Origin: Harenicola maris
GTDB taxonomy: Bacteria; Pseudomonadota; Alphaproteobacteria; Rhodobacterales; Rhodobacteraceae
Direction: 5' to 3'
DNA: 64,000 nucleotides
NCBI GenBank assembly: GCA_018524345.1
Contig: JADQAZ010000001.1
Span: 620,001 to 684,000 of the forward strand
The position numbers and the translations under genes are program-made. The notes beneath the pieces are model-generated. The model was not told where the DNA came from and did not search any database. It saw nothing but the letters and a program-made list of their open reading frames with translations. Below are positions 9,232 through 18,361 of this stretch, one piece after another. Numbering within the stretch: position 1 is the stretch's first letter; each line of letters opens with the position of its first letter.

Positions 9232-10128
9232 ATGGACTCGATTGAAGAGGTGCAAAGCGCGCTCGGCCAGCAGAATTATATTTGCGGGCGGGCCTTGGCG
9301 ACGGTGGTGTTCCTGTCGCAGCGTTTGGGGCGGCCCCTGTTTCTGGAGGGGGAGGCCGGAACCGGAAAGACCGAGATCGCTAAGGCGATTGCCGCCGCCC
9401 TTGGCCGCAGGTTGATCCGGCTGCAATGTTACGAGGGGCTGGATGCCTCCAGCGCGGTGTATGAATGGAACTTTGCCGAGCAGATGATCGCCATTCGCAC
9501 CGCCGAGGCCACGGGCGGGGCGGATCGCGGGGCCCTGAAGGCGGAGCTGTTTACCGAGGACTATCTGATCGAGCGGCCCCTGTTGCAGGCCATGCGGGAA
9601 CAGGCGGGCGGGCCGCCGGTGCTGTTGATTGACGAGATGGACCGCACGGATGAGCCCTTTGAGGCCTTCTTGCTGGAGGCCCTGTCGGATTTTCAGGTGA
9701 GCATACCGGAGCTTGGGGTGATCAAGGCCGCGGAGCCGCCGATTGTGATTTTGACCAGCAATCGCACGCGCGAGGTGCATGATGCGCTGAAGCGGCGCTG
9801 TCTGTATCACTGGGTCGACTACCCGACATTCGAGCGCGAGATCGAGATTTTGCAGGCCCGTGCGCCGGAGGCCTCGGAGGCGCTGAGCCGAGAGGTTGTT
9901 GCCTTTGTCCAAAGGCTGCGGACGGAGGACCTGTTCAAGGCGCCGGGGGTGGCGGAGACGATTGACTGGGCGAAATGCCTGCTCGCCCTAGATGTTATCG
10001 CGTTATCACCAGAGGTTATCGCGGACACTCTTGGCGCGATTTTGAAGTATAAGGATGATATCCAGAAGATCGAGGGATCGGCGGCCAAGCGGATATTGGA
10101 GGAGGTCCGCGAGGGCTTGGACGGCTGA
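9232..10128 (+). CDS. MoxR family AAA+ ATPase (CO-dehydrogenase accessory type)
   Basis: 298 aa. Walker A GEAGTGKTE lies about residue 40, Walker B VLLIDEMDRTDEPFEAF, sensor-1 ILTSNRTREVHDALKRRC, matching the CoxD branch of MoxR ATPases. These work with a VWA-domain partner to insert or remodel cofactor in Mo-containing hydroxylases. The start ATG is preceded by GGGAGGGG. It overlaps the next gene (TGATG), a VWA protein, so the chaperone pair is translationally coupled. No coxMSL structural genes are in the window. Confidence 0.9.
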   Translation: MDSIEEVQSALGQQNYICGRALATVVFLSQRLGRPLFLEGEAGTGKTEIAKAIAAALGRRLIRLQCYEGLDASSAVYEWNFAEQMIAIRTAEATGGADRGALKAELFTEDYLIERPLLQAMREQAGGPPVLLIDEMDRTDEPFEAFLLEALSDFQVSIPELGVIKAAEPPIVILTSNRTREVHDALKRRCLYHWVDYPTFEREIEILQARAPEASEALSREVVAFVQRLRTEDLFKAPGVAETIDWAKCLLALDVIALSPEVIADTLGAILKYKDDIQKIEGSAAKRILEEVREGLDG

Positions 10129-11378
10129 TGGTGGAATATGCGCCGCTTGACCTGCCGGAGGAGGGGAAGCTTTCCCATAACATCGTCTGGTTCGCGCGGG
10201 CGCTGCGGGCGGCGGGCCTTCGGGTTGGGCCGGGGCGGGTGATTGATGCGCTGCGCGCGGTGGAGGCGGCGGGGTTTTCGGCGCGGGCGGATTTTTTCTA
10301 TACCTTGCAGGCCTGTTTCGTGTCCAAGCCCGAGGAGCGGGCGGTTTTTGCGCAGGTGTTTCGCCTGTATTGGCGCGATCCGCGCTATCTGGAGCATATG
10401 ATTGCCGCCATGTCGCCTATGGTGCGGGGTGTGGCGGAGGAGCGCCGGGCCAAGGCGGCGGAGAAGCGCGCGGCGGAGGCCCTGCTGCACGGGATGGAGC
10501 GCGAGTTGCCCGATGTGCCGGAGGAGGAGACGGGCGAGGAGATCGAGGTGGATGCCAGTGCGACGGCCTCCTCCAAGGAGCGGCTGCGGACATTGGATTT
10601 CGAGCAGATGAGCCTTGCCGAATTGGCCGAGGCGAAGCGGCAGATTGCGGCGCTTTCCCTGCCGGTGCGGCCTTTGCCCTCGCGCCGGATGGTGCGCAGT
10701 GTGCAGGGAGGGCAGGTGGATGCCCGCGCCAGCCTGCGCGCCGCCTTGCGGCGGGGGGGCGAGATGGGGCAGTTGCACCGCGCCAAGCCGCGGGAGAAAT
10801 GGCCCAATCTGGTGGCGCTTTGCGATATTAGCGGGTCGATGAGCGTTTATAGCCGTGTGGTTTTGCATTTCCTGCATGCTGCGGCGAACCAGAAGGGGGC
10901 GGGATGGGCCAAGGTGCATGCCTTTACCTTTGGCACCCAGCTGACCAATATCACCCGCCATCTGGCGCAGCGGGACGTGGATGCGGCCCTGCAGGCGGCG
11001 GGGGCCGAGGCGCAGGATTGGGAGGGGGGCACGCGCATCGGGGCGAGCCTCGAGGTCTTTAACAAACAGTGGTCGCGGCGGGTTCTGGGGCAGGGGGCGA
11101 TTGTGCTGCTGATTACCGACGGGTTGGACCGCGATGCGCCCGATGCTTTGGCGGCGCAGATGGCGCGGCTGGCGCGTTCTGCGCGGCAGGTGATCTGGGT
11201 GAACCCCCTGCTGCGTTGGGATGGCTTTGCGCCCAAGGCCCAAGGGATCGCGGCGATGCTGCCCCATGTGGATGCCCTGCGGGCGGGGCATTCGATTGCG
11301 ACCCTGACGGATTTGGCCGAGGCCCTTGGGCGGCGCGATGCGGGCGGCGAGAAGGCCCGTTTGATGGCGATGATTTAG
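10128..11378 (+). CDS. VWA domain-containing protein, CoxE-like
   Basis: 416 aa. The N-terminal ~200 residues are helical with a long charged linker (DVPEEETGEEIEVDA). The C-terminal half is a von Willebrand A domain with the MIDAS sequence DISGSMSVYSR and a second metal loop around WEGGTRIG, as in CoxE. Family role: partner of the MoxR/CoxD ATPase in maturation of molybdenum hydroxylases such as aerobic CO dehydrogenase, where copper/sulfur insertion has been described. Translation start overlaps the ATPase stop; the next gene begins 25 nt downstream. Confidence 0.9.
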   Translation: MVEYAPLDLPEEGKLSHNIVWFARALRAAGLRVGPGRVIDALRAVEAAGFSARADFFYTLQACFVSKPEERAVFAQVFRLYWRDPRYLEHMIAAMSPMVRGVAEERRAKAAEKRAAEALLHGMERELPDVPEEETGEEIEVDASATASSKERLRTLDFEQMSLAELAEAKRQIAALSLPVRPLPSRRMVRSVQGGQVDARASLRAALRRGGEMGQLHRAKPREKWPNLVALCDISGSMSVYSRVVLHFLHAAANQKGAGWAKVHAFTFGTQLTNITRHLAQRDVDAALQAAGAEAQDWEGGTRIGASLEVFNKQWSRRVLGQGAIVLLITDGLDRDAPDALAAQMARLARSARQVIWVNPLLRWDGFAPKAQGIAAMLPHVDALRAGHSIATLTDLAEALGRRDAGGEKARLMAMI

Positions 11379-11403
11379 GGCCGGATGTGTGGAAGGAGCC
11401 ACG

Positions 11404-12378
11404 ATGACAGAGCGATATGACAACACCCCCGAGGTGGCCCTGCGGTGGCACCGCGCGGGCGCGGGGGCGGCATTGGCCACTGTGGTGCAGACATGGGGCA
11501 GCGCGCCGCGCCCTGTGGGCAGCCAGTTGGCCATCAGCGGGGCGGGAGAGATCGCGGGGTCTGTCTCTGGCGGCTGTGTCGAGGGGGCGGTGGTGGCCGA
11601 GGCGCTGGAGGCTCTTGGCGACGGGCAGCCGCGGCTGTTGGAATACGGGGTGAGCGACGATGATGCGTTTTCGGTTGGGCTGGCCTGCGGGGGCACCATT
11701 CGTGTCTTGGTCGAACCTGTCGGGTCCGCCATGGCCGAGGCGCTGCTCGTAGAGCTGTGCGAGGCTCGGGGGGCGCGGCGGGGAATGGCCTATGTGGTTA
11801 ATACCGCCGATTGGAGCCGCAGACTGACGGGCGCGGGCGAGTTTGCGGAGCGGTTCCGCGCCGATCGCTCGGGTTTTGAGGAGGACGGGGCGACATTCGT
11901 TTGCGTGCATAATCCGCCCCTGCGGATGATGGTGGTGGGGGCGGTGCATATTGCGCAGCCCTTGGTACAGATGGCGCGGATGGCGGGCTATGACCCCATG
12001 GTGGTGGACCCGCGCGAGGCCTTTGCCAGCGAGGGGCGCTTTCCGGGGGAGCGGCTGAGCCATGAGTGGCCGGATGAGGCGCTGCAGGCTGCGGGGCTGG
12101 ACGGGCGGACGGCGGTTGTGACCCTGACCCATGATCCGAAGCTGGATGATCCGGCGATCGAGGCCGCCCTGCGCAGCGAGGTGTTTTATCTGGGCTGTCT
12201 TGGTTCGACCCGCACCCATGCCAAGCGGCTGGAGCGGCTGGCGGCGCAGGGGTTCGGCGCGCAGGATCTGGCGCGGATCCATGGGCCTGTGGGCCTTGAT
12301 ATCGGGGCGAAGTCTCCGGCGGAGATTGCGGTGTCGATCATGGCCGAGGTGACGCAGACCCTGCGGCAGCGCGCATGA
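11404..12378 (+). CDS. XdhC/CoxF family molybdoenzyme maturation protein
   Basis: 324 aa. The N-terminal XdhC_CoxI domain has GSAPRPVGSQLAIS, AGSVSGGCVEGAVV and LACGGTIRVLVEP. The C-terminal Rossmann-like domain begins PPLRMMVVGAVHIAQPLVQ and contains YLGCLGSTRTHAKRLERL. Such proteins bind molybdenum cofactor, promote its sulfuration and deliver it to xanthine-dehydrogenase-family enzymes. ATG 11404 is chosen because GGAAGGA precedes it at ideal distance; a GTG 5 codons upstream falls inside that site. Its stop overlaps the next start (ATGA). Confidence 0.92.
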   Translation: MTERYDNTPEVALRWHRAGAGAALATVVQTWGSAPRPVGSQLAISGAGEIAGSVSGGCVEGAVVAEALEALGDGQPRLLEYGVSDDDAFSVGLACGGTIRVLVEPVGSAMAEALLVELCEARGARRGMAYVVNTADWSRRLTGAGEFAERFRADRSGFEEDGATFVCVHNPPLRMMVVGAVHIAQPLVQMARMAGYDPMVVDPREAFASEGRFPGERLSHEWPDEALQAAGLDGRTAVVTLTHDPKLDDPAIEAALRSEVFYLGCLGSTRTHAKRLERLAAQGFGAQDLARIHGPVGLDIGAKSPAEIAVSIMAEVTQTLRQRA

Positions 12379-13358
12379 AGTTCGGGCCGGTGCCCTTGGC
12401 GCAGGCGGGCGGGGGGATTTTGGCCCATTCGCTTTCGCTGCCCGGCGGGCGGCTGCGCAAGGGGCGGGTTTTGGGGGCGGCGGATCTTGCAGCCCTTGGC
12501 GCGGCGGGGATCGCGCAGGTTGTGATCGCGCGGCTTGAGGACGGGGATATGGGCGAGGACGCCGCAGCCCTGCGCCTTGCGCAGGCCCTGACGGCGGGCG
12601 GGCCACTGCGCCTTGGGGCGGCGGCGACGGGGCGGGTGAATATCTTTGCCGATGCGCCGGGGGTGGCGCGGGTTGATCCGGCGCGAATCACCGCGGCGAA
12701 CCGTGTTGATCCGGTGATTTCCATCGCCACCGTGCCGGAGTGGCAGCGGATGGAGGCGGGCGGGATGGTCGGCACGGTGAAGATCATCGCCTATGGCGTG
12801 GCGGCCGCGCGGGTTGAGGCGGCGGCGCGGGCGGGGCAGGGCGGGCTGTCACTTTGTCCGCTGGTGCGGCGGCGGGGTGTGTTGATCGAGACGGAATTGC
12901 CGGGGCAGGCGGCGAGCGACAAGGGCGCTTCGGTGATGGCGGCGCGGATGGCGCGGCTTGGGGGCGAGATGCTGGGCCATGTCAGGGTGCCCCATACGCA
13001 GGGGGCGGTTGCGGCGGCTTTGGGCGAGGTTGAGGCGGATGTGGTGTTCATCCTCACGGCCTCTGCCACCTCGGATATTGGCGATGTTGCGCCTGCGGCC
13101 TTGGTGCAGGCTGGCGGGCGGGTGGAGACATTTGGCATGCCGGTGGATCCGGGTAACCTGCTGTTTCTTGGGGAGTTGTCGGATGTGCCGGTGATCGGCC
13201 TGCCGGGCTGTGCGCGCTCGCCTGCCTTGAACGGGGCGGATTGGGTGATGGAGCGGGTGCTTTGCGGGGTGCCGGTGACGCAGGTGGATATCATGGGCAT
13301 GGGCGTTGGTGGATTGCTCAAAGAAATCCCGAACCGCCCACAACCAAGGCGCGGGTAG
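12375..13358 (+). CDS. Molybdopterin-binding protein (MoeA/MogA-like domain)
   Basis: 327 aa. The N-terminal half resembles a MoeA-like linker (LAHSLSLPGGRLRKGRVLG); the C-terminal half is a MoCF-binding domain with ILTASATSDIGDVAPAALVQAGG and FGMPVDPGNLLFLG, followed by VIGLPGCARSPALNGADWV. This type accompanies xdhC and coxDE in Mo-hydroxylase clusters and probably handles Mo cofactor, perhaps with a lost or fused MobA-like role. Last gene of the four-gene unit beginning at 9232, overlapping xdhC by 4 nt. Confidence 0.85.
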   Translation: MKFGPVPLAQAGGGILAHSLSLPGGRLRKGRVLGAADLAALGAAGIAQVVIARLEDGDMGEDAAALRLAQALTAGGPLRLGAAATGRVNIFADAPGVARVDPARITAANRVDPVISIATVPEWQRMEAGGMVGTVKIIAYGVAAARVEAAARAGQGGLSLCPLVRRRGVLIETELPGQAASDKGASVMAARMARLGGEMLGHVRVPHTQGAVAAALGEVEADVVFILTASATSDIGDVAPAALVQAGGRVETFGMPVDPGNLLFLGELSDVPVIGLPGCARSPALNGADWVMERVLCGVPVTQVDIMGMGVGGLLKEIPNRPQPRRG

Positions 13359-13513
13359 GGCGCGCGGGTCACTGTTTCGTATGCAATGCTGCGCAGTGGT
13401 TTCTTCGGGCCGCGCAGTGGGGTAAACCCATGGGGAGCGGGGGTTTTGGCCCCCTTTTGCCGTGTTCTGCGGCCCCCGATTTACCCCCTAGCCCGAAGGA
13501 CACGCCCCCTGCG

Positions 13514-14191
13514 ATGAACTGGACCGATCTTATCAAGGAATTTGTCACCCTTTTGGTGGTGATTGACCCCGTCGGCACGGTTCCGGTGTTCCTGTTTGCG
13601 GTGCAGCATGTGCCGCGGCAGTTGCACCTGCGCTTTGCCCTGAATGCGGTGGCGATTGCGGCTTTGGTTCTGCTGGCCTTTCTGGTTGGCGGGCAGGTTC
13701 TGCTTGAGACTTTGGGCCTGCGGCTTGGGTCCTTCCAGATTGCGGGCGGGGTGATCCTGTTTATCTTTGCCATGACGATGATCTTTGGCGAGTCTAAACC
13801 GGCGCGGGAGATCGAGGAGGCGGAGAAGGATCATCTGGCGGGGGCGGTGTTCCCGCTCGCCATGCCCTCCATCGCCTCGCCCGGCGCGATGCTGGCGATT
13901 GTGATCCTGACCGACAACCACACTGCGAGTGTGGCGGATCAGGCGGTGACGGCGGCGCTGTTGGTCGGGGTGCTTATTGTGACCCTGCTGTTCCTTTTGG
14001 CGGCGAGCTATATTCACCGTGTGATCGGCAATTCGGGGGTGAGTGTGGTCAGCCGCGTGATGGGGATCGTTCTGGCGACCATTGCTGTGGACAGTATCAT
14101 CGGCGGCCTCGATGCGATTGGCGTGATGGAAGCGGACCCTGCGGCGGTGACCAGCCCGCTCACGCAGGATGTGGGCGATATCGGCGAGTAG
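13514..14191 (+). CDS. MarC family integral membrane protein
   Basis: 225 aa with six hydrophobic segments typical of MarC/YhgN. The family motifs are VVIDPVGTVPVFL near the N-terminus and FPLAMPSIASPGAMLAIVIL in the middle. The role of these proteins is unsettled; the old link to multiple antibiotic resistance was not upheld. ATG 13514 gives the conserved N-terminus MNWTDLIKEFVTLL. It is on the same strand as the Mo-cofactor cluster but 155 nt away, so probably separate. Confidence 0.9.
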   Translation: MNWTDLIKEFVTLLVVIDPVGTVPVFLFAVQHVPRQLHLRFALNAVAIAALVLLAFLVGGQVLLETLGLRLGSFQIAGGVILFIFAMTMIFGESKPAREIEEAEKDHLAGAVFPLAMPSIASPGAMLAIVILTDNHTASVADQAVTAALLVGVLIVTLLFLLAASYIHRVIGNSGVSVVSRVMGIVLATIAVDSIIGGLDAIGVMEADPAAVTSPLTQDVGDIGE

Positions 14192-14221
14192 CCCTGCGCC
14201 GCGAGGTTTTGTGGAGCTTTT

Positions 14222-14722
14222 ATGACCAGCTATCAGGCACCTGTTTTGCATTTGGTTTGCGGCAAGATTGCCTCTGGCAAGTCGACGCTCTGTGCGCAGC
14301 TTGGCGCGCAGGATGGCGCGGTGGTGCTGTCCGAGGATGACTGGCTGGCGGGGTTATATGGGGAGCAGATGACCTCTCTGTCCGATTATGTGCGCTGTAT
14401 GGGGCGGCTGCGCGGGGTGATCGGGCCGCATATCGTGGCGCTTTTGCGCTCTGGCCTGACGGTTGTTCTGGATTTTCAGGCCAATACGGTTGAATCGCGG
14501 GCATGGATGCGCGGCCTTGTGGAGGAGGCGGGGGTGGACCATCTGCTGCATCTGTTGGAGGTGCCGGATGCGGTCTGCATCGCGCGGCTGCATGCGCGCA
14601 ATGCGGCGGGGGAGCATCCCTTTGCGGCCAGCGAGGCGCAGTTTCATCAGATTTCAGGCTATTTCACCGCCCCCTCGGAGGAGGAGGGGTTTCAGGTTCT
14701 CCACCATGGGGCGGAGGGCTAG
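14222..14722 (+). CDS. P-loop ATPase/kinase of unknown substrate
   Basis: 166 aa. Walker A is LVCGKIASGKST (about residues 12-23), followed by VVLSEDDWLAGLY, the substrate-acid region seen in small zeta-toxin or gluconate-kinase-like P-loop kinases, and a lid with ARLHARNAAGEHPFAASEAQF. No antitoxin gene is adjacent, so a toxin reading is not supported. 30 nt downstream of marC on the same strand. A shared terminator with glnA follows. Confidence 0.85.
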   Translation: MTSYQAPVLHLVCGKIASGKSTLCAQLGAQDGAVVLSEDDWLAGLYGEQMTSLSDYVRCMGRLRGVIGPHIVALLRSGLTVVLDFQANTVESRAWMRGLVEEAGVDHLLHLLEVPDAVCIARLHARNAAGEHPFAASEAQFHQISGYFTAPSEEEGFQVLHHGAEG

Positions 14723-14761
14723 ACGCACGGCCGGCTAGATAAAACAACCGGACAAAGCAAA

Positions 14762-14790
14762 ACGGGCGCCCCGATGGAGCGCCCGTTTCG
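14762..14790. terminator. Bidirectional terminator between convergent genes
   Basis: ACGGGCGC (14762-14769) pairs with GCGCCCGT (14779-14786) around a 9-nt loop. TTTCGTTT follows on the plus strand and TTTTGCTTTG on the minus strand, so it can end both the P-loop kinase gene and glnA. Confidence 0.8.
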
Positions 14791-14809
14791 TTTGTCTGAG
14801 CTACGCCGA

Positions 14810-16216
14810 TTAGCAGCTGTAGTAGTTTTTGAACTCTACAGGGTGTGGCGTGTGCTCGTAGTCATAGATTTCTTCCCACTTGAGGGCCATGTAGCCTTCG
14901 ATCTGGTCTTTGGTGAAAACGTCACCGGCCAGAAGGAAGTCCATGTCGGCCTCAAGCTCTGTCATGGCCTCACGCAGGGAGGCACAGACGGTTGGGATAC
15001 CGGCGAGCTCTTCTGGTGGCAGGTCATACAGGTCTTTGTCCATGGAGGGGCCGGGATCGATTTTGTTGATGATCCCGTCAAGGCCAGCCATCAGCAGAGC
15101 CGCAAAGCACAGGTAGGGGTTTGCTGCCGGATCGGGGAAGCGGGCCTCTACGCGTTTTGCCTTGGGGTTTTCGGCCCATGGAATACGCACGCAGCCGGAG
15201 CGGTTGCGAGCGGAGTAGGCGCGCAGAACGGGAGCTTCAAAGCCCGGGATCAAACGCTTGTAGCTGTTTGTCGAGGGGTTGGTGAAGGCGTTCAGGGCCT
15301 TGGCGTGCTTCAGGATACCGCCGATGAACCACAGGGCCTCGTCGGAGAGGTCGGCGTATTTGTCGCCTGCAAAGATCGGCTTGCCGTCTTTGAAGATCGA
15401 CATGTTCACGTGCATGCCGGTGCCGTTGTCGCCTGCGATCGGCTTGGGCATGAATGTGGCGGATTTGCCGTAGGCGTGGGCCACGTTGTGGATCACGTAT
15501 TTGTATTTCTGCAGTTCGTCCGCCTGATGGGTCAGGGAGCCGAAGATCAGGCCGAGTTCGTGCTGACAGGAGGCAACCTCGTGGTGGTGCTTGTCGACCT
15601 TCATGCCCATGCGCTTCATGGTGGAGAGCATTTCGGAGCGCAGGTCCTGTGCATCGTCGATCGGGTTCACAGGGAAGTAGCCGCCCTTAACGCCGGGACG
15701 GTGGCCCATGTTGCCCATTTCGTATTCGGTGTCTGTGTTCCAGGAGGCGTCCTGTGCGTCAACTTCGTAGGAGACTTTGTTGATGCCGACCTGATAGCGC
15801 ACGTCGTCGAACAGGAAGAATTCGGCCTCGGGGCCGAAGTAGGACACATCGCCGATCCCTGTGGATTTCAGGAAGGCCTCTGCCTTTTCGGCAGTGGAGC
15901 GTGGGTCGCGGTCGTAGGCTTCGCCTGTGTCGGGTTCTACGATGGAGCAATGGATGCAGAGGGTTTTCTCGGCATAGAAGGGGTCCATGTAGGCGCTGTC
16001 TGTGTCGGGGATCAGTTTCATGTCGGACTGATCAATGGATTTCCAGCCCGCGATGGAGGAGCCGTCAAACATGAACCCTTCGTCGAGGAAATCCTCGTCG
16101 ACCTGATCGGACATCAGGGTCACGTGCTGCAGTTTGCCGCGCGGGTCGGTGAAACGGATGTCGACGTAGTCTACGTCTTCGTCCTTGATTAGCTTGAGAA
16201 TGTCAGCCTTGCTCAT
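14810..16216 (-). CDS. glnA: Glutamine synthetase type I
   Basis: 468 aa. Motifs in order: [25 protein letters not shown], the ATP-binding CMPVPLSP-equivalent [40 protein letters not shown], and [10 protein letters not shown]. The adenylylation tyrosine lies in [13 protein letters not shown], so activity should be controlled by GlnE as well as by PII. Makes glutamine from glutamate and ammonia. glnB lies upstream with 81 nt between, the standard alphaproteobacterial glnBA order. Confidence 0.98.
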   Translation of the reverse strand: MSKADILKLIKDEDVDYVDIRFTDPRGKLQHVTLMSDQVDEDFLDEGFMFDGSSIAGWKSIDQSDMKLIPDTDSAYMDPFYAEKTLCIHCSIVEPDTGEAYDRDPRSTAEKAEAFLKSTGIGDVSYFGPEAEFFLFDDVRYQVGINKVSYEVDAQDASWNTDTEYEMGNMGHRPGVKGGYFPVNPIDDAQDLRSEMLSTMKRMGMKVDKHHHEVASCQHELGLIFGSLTHQADELQKYKYVIHNVAHAYGKSATFMPKPIAGDNGTGMHVNMSIFKDGKPIFAGDKYADLSDEALWFIGGILKHAKALNAFTNPSTNSYKRLIPGFEAPVLRAYSARNRSGCVRIPWAENPKAKRVEARFPDPAANPYLCFAALLMAGLDGIINKIDPGPSMDKDLYDLPPEELAGIPTVCASLREAMTELEADMDFLLAGDVFTKDQIEGYMALKWEEIYDYEHTPHPVEFKNYYSC

Positions 16217-16297
16217 GGTGGCCTGATGCTCCTGTTGTAAAGTTATGTGCAGATTGGTTGTATCGTCTGTGGTCGCGGGTTGTGACGGGGCGCTGGT

Positions 16298-16765
<468 letters not shown>

Positions 16766-16816
16766 TTAATGATTAAAAATGCGGCGGTTTGAAAACTTTG
16801 GTGTGAGGTGGATCTG

Positions 16817-17509
16817 GTGCTGACATCTAAAGACATGCGGGCGCTGGAGCGCGCGGCGATGGATGCGGGGCGCGTGAGCGGGGCGCAGTTGATGGAGCGT
16901 GCGGGGCAGGGCGCAGTCGCCGCCATTCTGGCCCATTGGCCGGAGTTGCAGGGCGCGCCGCAGCGGGCGGTTGTTCTGTGCGGGCCGGGGAATAATGGCG
17001 GCGACGGGTTTGTGATCGCGCGGCTGTTGCATGGTCTTGGCTGGCAGGTCGAGGTGTTTTTCTACGGCGTGGCGGAGCGTTTGCCGCCCGATGCGCGGGC
17101 GAATTACGAGGCTTGGCTGGAATTGGGCGCGGTGCGGGTGCTTGGCTTTCCGAAAGTGAGCCCAGAGGATGTGGCGGATTTCGAGGCGGCGGCCTATGGG
17201 ATGAGCGGGACGGGGTTGATCGTGGATGCCCTGTTCGGGATCGGGCTGAGCCGCGGGATCGAGGGGCTTTCGGCCTTGTTCGGGTATAATGACATCGAGG
17301 TGGGTGTGGGCAAGCGGCTGACCCCGGCGCGGCATGTGGCGATTGATGTGCCCTCTGGCCTGATGTCGGATGCGCCGGAGGTGCCGGGGTATCTGGGCTG
17401 TTTTCTGGCGGACCTGACGGTGACGTTTCACAGTTACAAGCCGGTGCATCTTGATCCATCGGTGGCGCGGCTTTGCGGTGAGGTCGTGATTGTGGATATC
17501 GGGTTATAG
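16817..17509 (+). CDS. nnrE: NAD(P)H-hydrate epimerase (N-terminal YjeF domain)
   Basis: 230 aa. Repairs the R-epimer of hydrated NAD(P)H. The YjeF_N signature GPGNNGGDGFVIARLL, then VDALFGIGLSRGIEG and HVAIDVPSGLMSD, are intact. GTG 16817 is chosen since TGAGG (16804-16808) lies 8 nt upstream; a GTG at 16808 overlaps that site. The stop is TAG at 17507, and the dehydratase domain resumes in the same frame 9 nt later: together they equal one typical fused YjeF/Nnr protein (about 510 aa). See finding. Confidence 0.9.
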   Translation: MLTSKDMRALERAAMDAGRVSGAQLMERAGQGAVAAILAHWPELQGAPQRAVVLCGPGNNGGDGFVIARLLHGLGWQVEVFFYGVAERLPPDARANYEAWLELGAVRVLGFPKVSPEDVADFEAAAYGMSGTGLIVDALFGIGLSRGIEGLSALFGYNDIEVGVGKRLTPARHVAIDVPSGLMSDAPEVPGYLGCFLADLTVTFHSYKPVHLDPSVARLCGEVVIVDIGL

Positions 17510-17518
17510 GGGGCGGTG

Positions 17519-18361
17519 ATGCGCGAGATTACGGCGGAGACATTGGATTTGGGCCTGCTGCGCAAGGGGCAGGGGCATAAGTATGACCACGGCCATGCGC
17601 TTGTGCTGACCGGCGGGGCCGGGCGCAGCGGGGCGGGGCGGCTGGCGGGGATGGCGGCGCTTCGGATCGGGGCGGGGGCGGTGACCCTTGGCGTGCCGCC
17701 CGCGGCGCAGATGGAGGTGGCGGTGCAGATCACCGCCCTGATGCTGCGGCGGGTGGCGGACGGGGATGGATTGCGCGCGGTTCTGGAGGATGCTCGGTTC
17801 AGCGCCCTGTGCCTTGGGCCAGGGATGGGCCTGTCCGAGGGGAAGGGCGATTTGGTGGCGGCGGCTTTGCACAGCGGGCGGGCCTGTGTGCTGGATGCGG
17901 ATGCTTTGACGCTGATCTCGCAGGAGGGCGCCCTGATGGGGGCGCTGCATGGGGGCTGTGTGTTGACGCCCCATGGGGGCGAGTTTGCGCGGCTGTTTCC
18001 CGATGTTTCCATGGCGGATAAGGCGCGGGCAGCGGCAAGGGCGGCGGATCGGGCGGGCTGCGCCCTGTTGCTGAAGGGGGCGGAGACGGTGATTGCCGCG
18101 CCGGGCGGGGCGGTCTCCGTTCACCGGGCCGAGGGCGCGCGGGCGGTGCCTTGGCTGGCCACGGCGGGGGCGGGGGATGTTCTGGCGGGGCTGATCACCG
18201 GCCTGATGGCGCGGGGAATCGCGCCGATGCAGGCGGCGGAACTGGGCGCCTTTGTGCATGTGGAATGCGCCCGGGCCTTTGGGCCGGGGCTGATTGCGGA
18301 GGATTTTAGCGGCGCTGTGCCGGGGGTGTTGGCGGCCCTAGGGGCGGGCGCGCCGGATTAA
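17519..18361 (+). CDS. nnrD: ADP-dependent NAD(P)H-hydrate dehydratase (C-terminal YjeF domain)
   Basis: 280 aa. Dehydrates S-NAD(P)HX back to NAD(P)H. Ribokinase-like fold with GAGRSGAGRLAGMAALRIGAG, LTPHGGEFARLF and the catalytic loop TAGAGDVLAGLITGLMARG. It is in the same reading frame as nnrE, separated by one TAG codon and three sense codons. AGGGGG just before ATG 17519 could serve as its own ribosome binding site. The stop codon overlaps that of the convergent Hint gene by 2 nt. Confidence 0.92.
   Translation: MREITAETLDLGLLRKGQGHKYDHGHALVLTGGAGRSGAGRLAGMAALRIGAGAVTLGVPPAAQMEVAVQITALMLRRVADGDGLRAVLEDARFSALCLGPGMGLSEGKGDLVAAALHSGRACVLDADALTLISQEGALMGALHGGCVLTPHGGEFARLFPDVSMADKARAAARAADRAGCALLLKGAETVIAAPGGAVSVHRAEGARAVPWLATAGAGDVLAGLITGLMARGIAPMQAAELGAFVHVECARAFGPGLIAEDFSGAVPGVLAALGAGAPD

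Noticed and set aside
9819-11732. 637-aa open frame on the minus strand across the MoxR/VWA genes
   Set aside because: Composition (Arg/Pro/His/Gln rich) is typical of antisense to GC-rich codons; the plus-strand genes carry clear catalytic motifs.
14222-14722. Zeta-type toxin of a toxin-antitoxin pair
   Set aside because: A P-loop and acidic DD motif alone do not define zeta toxins, and no antitoxin-sized partner is adjacent.
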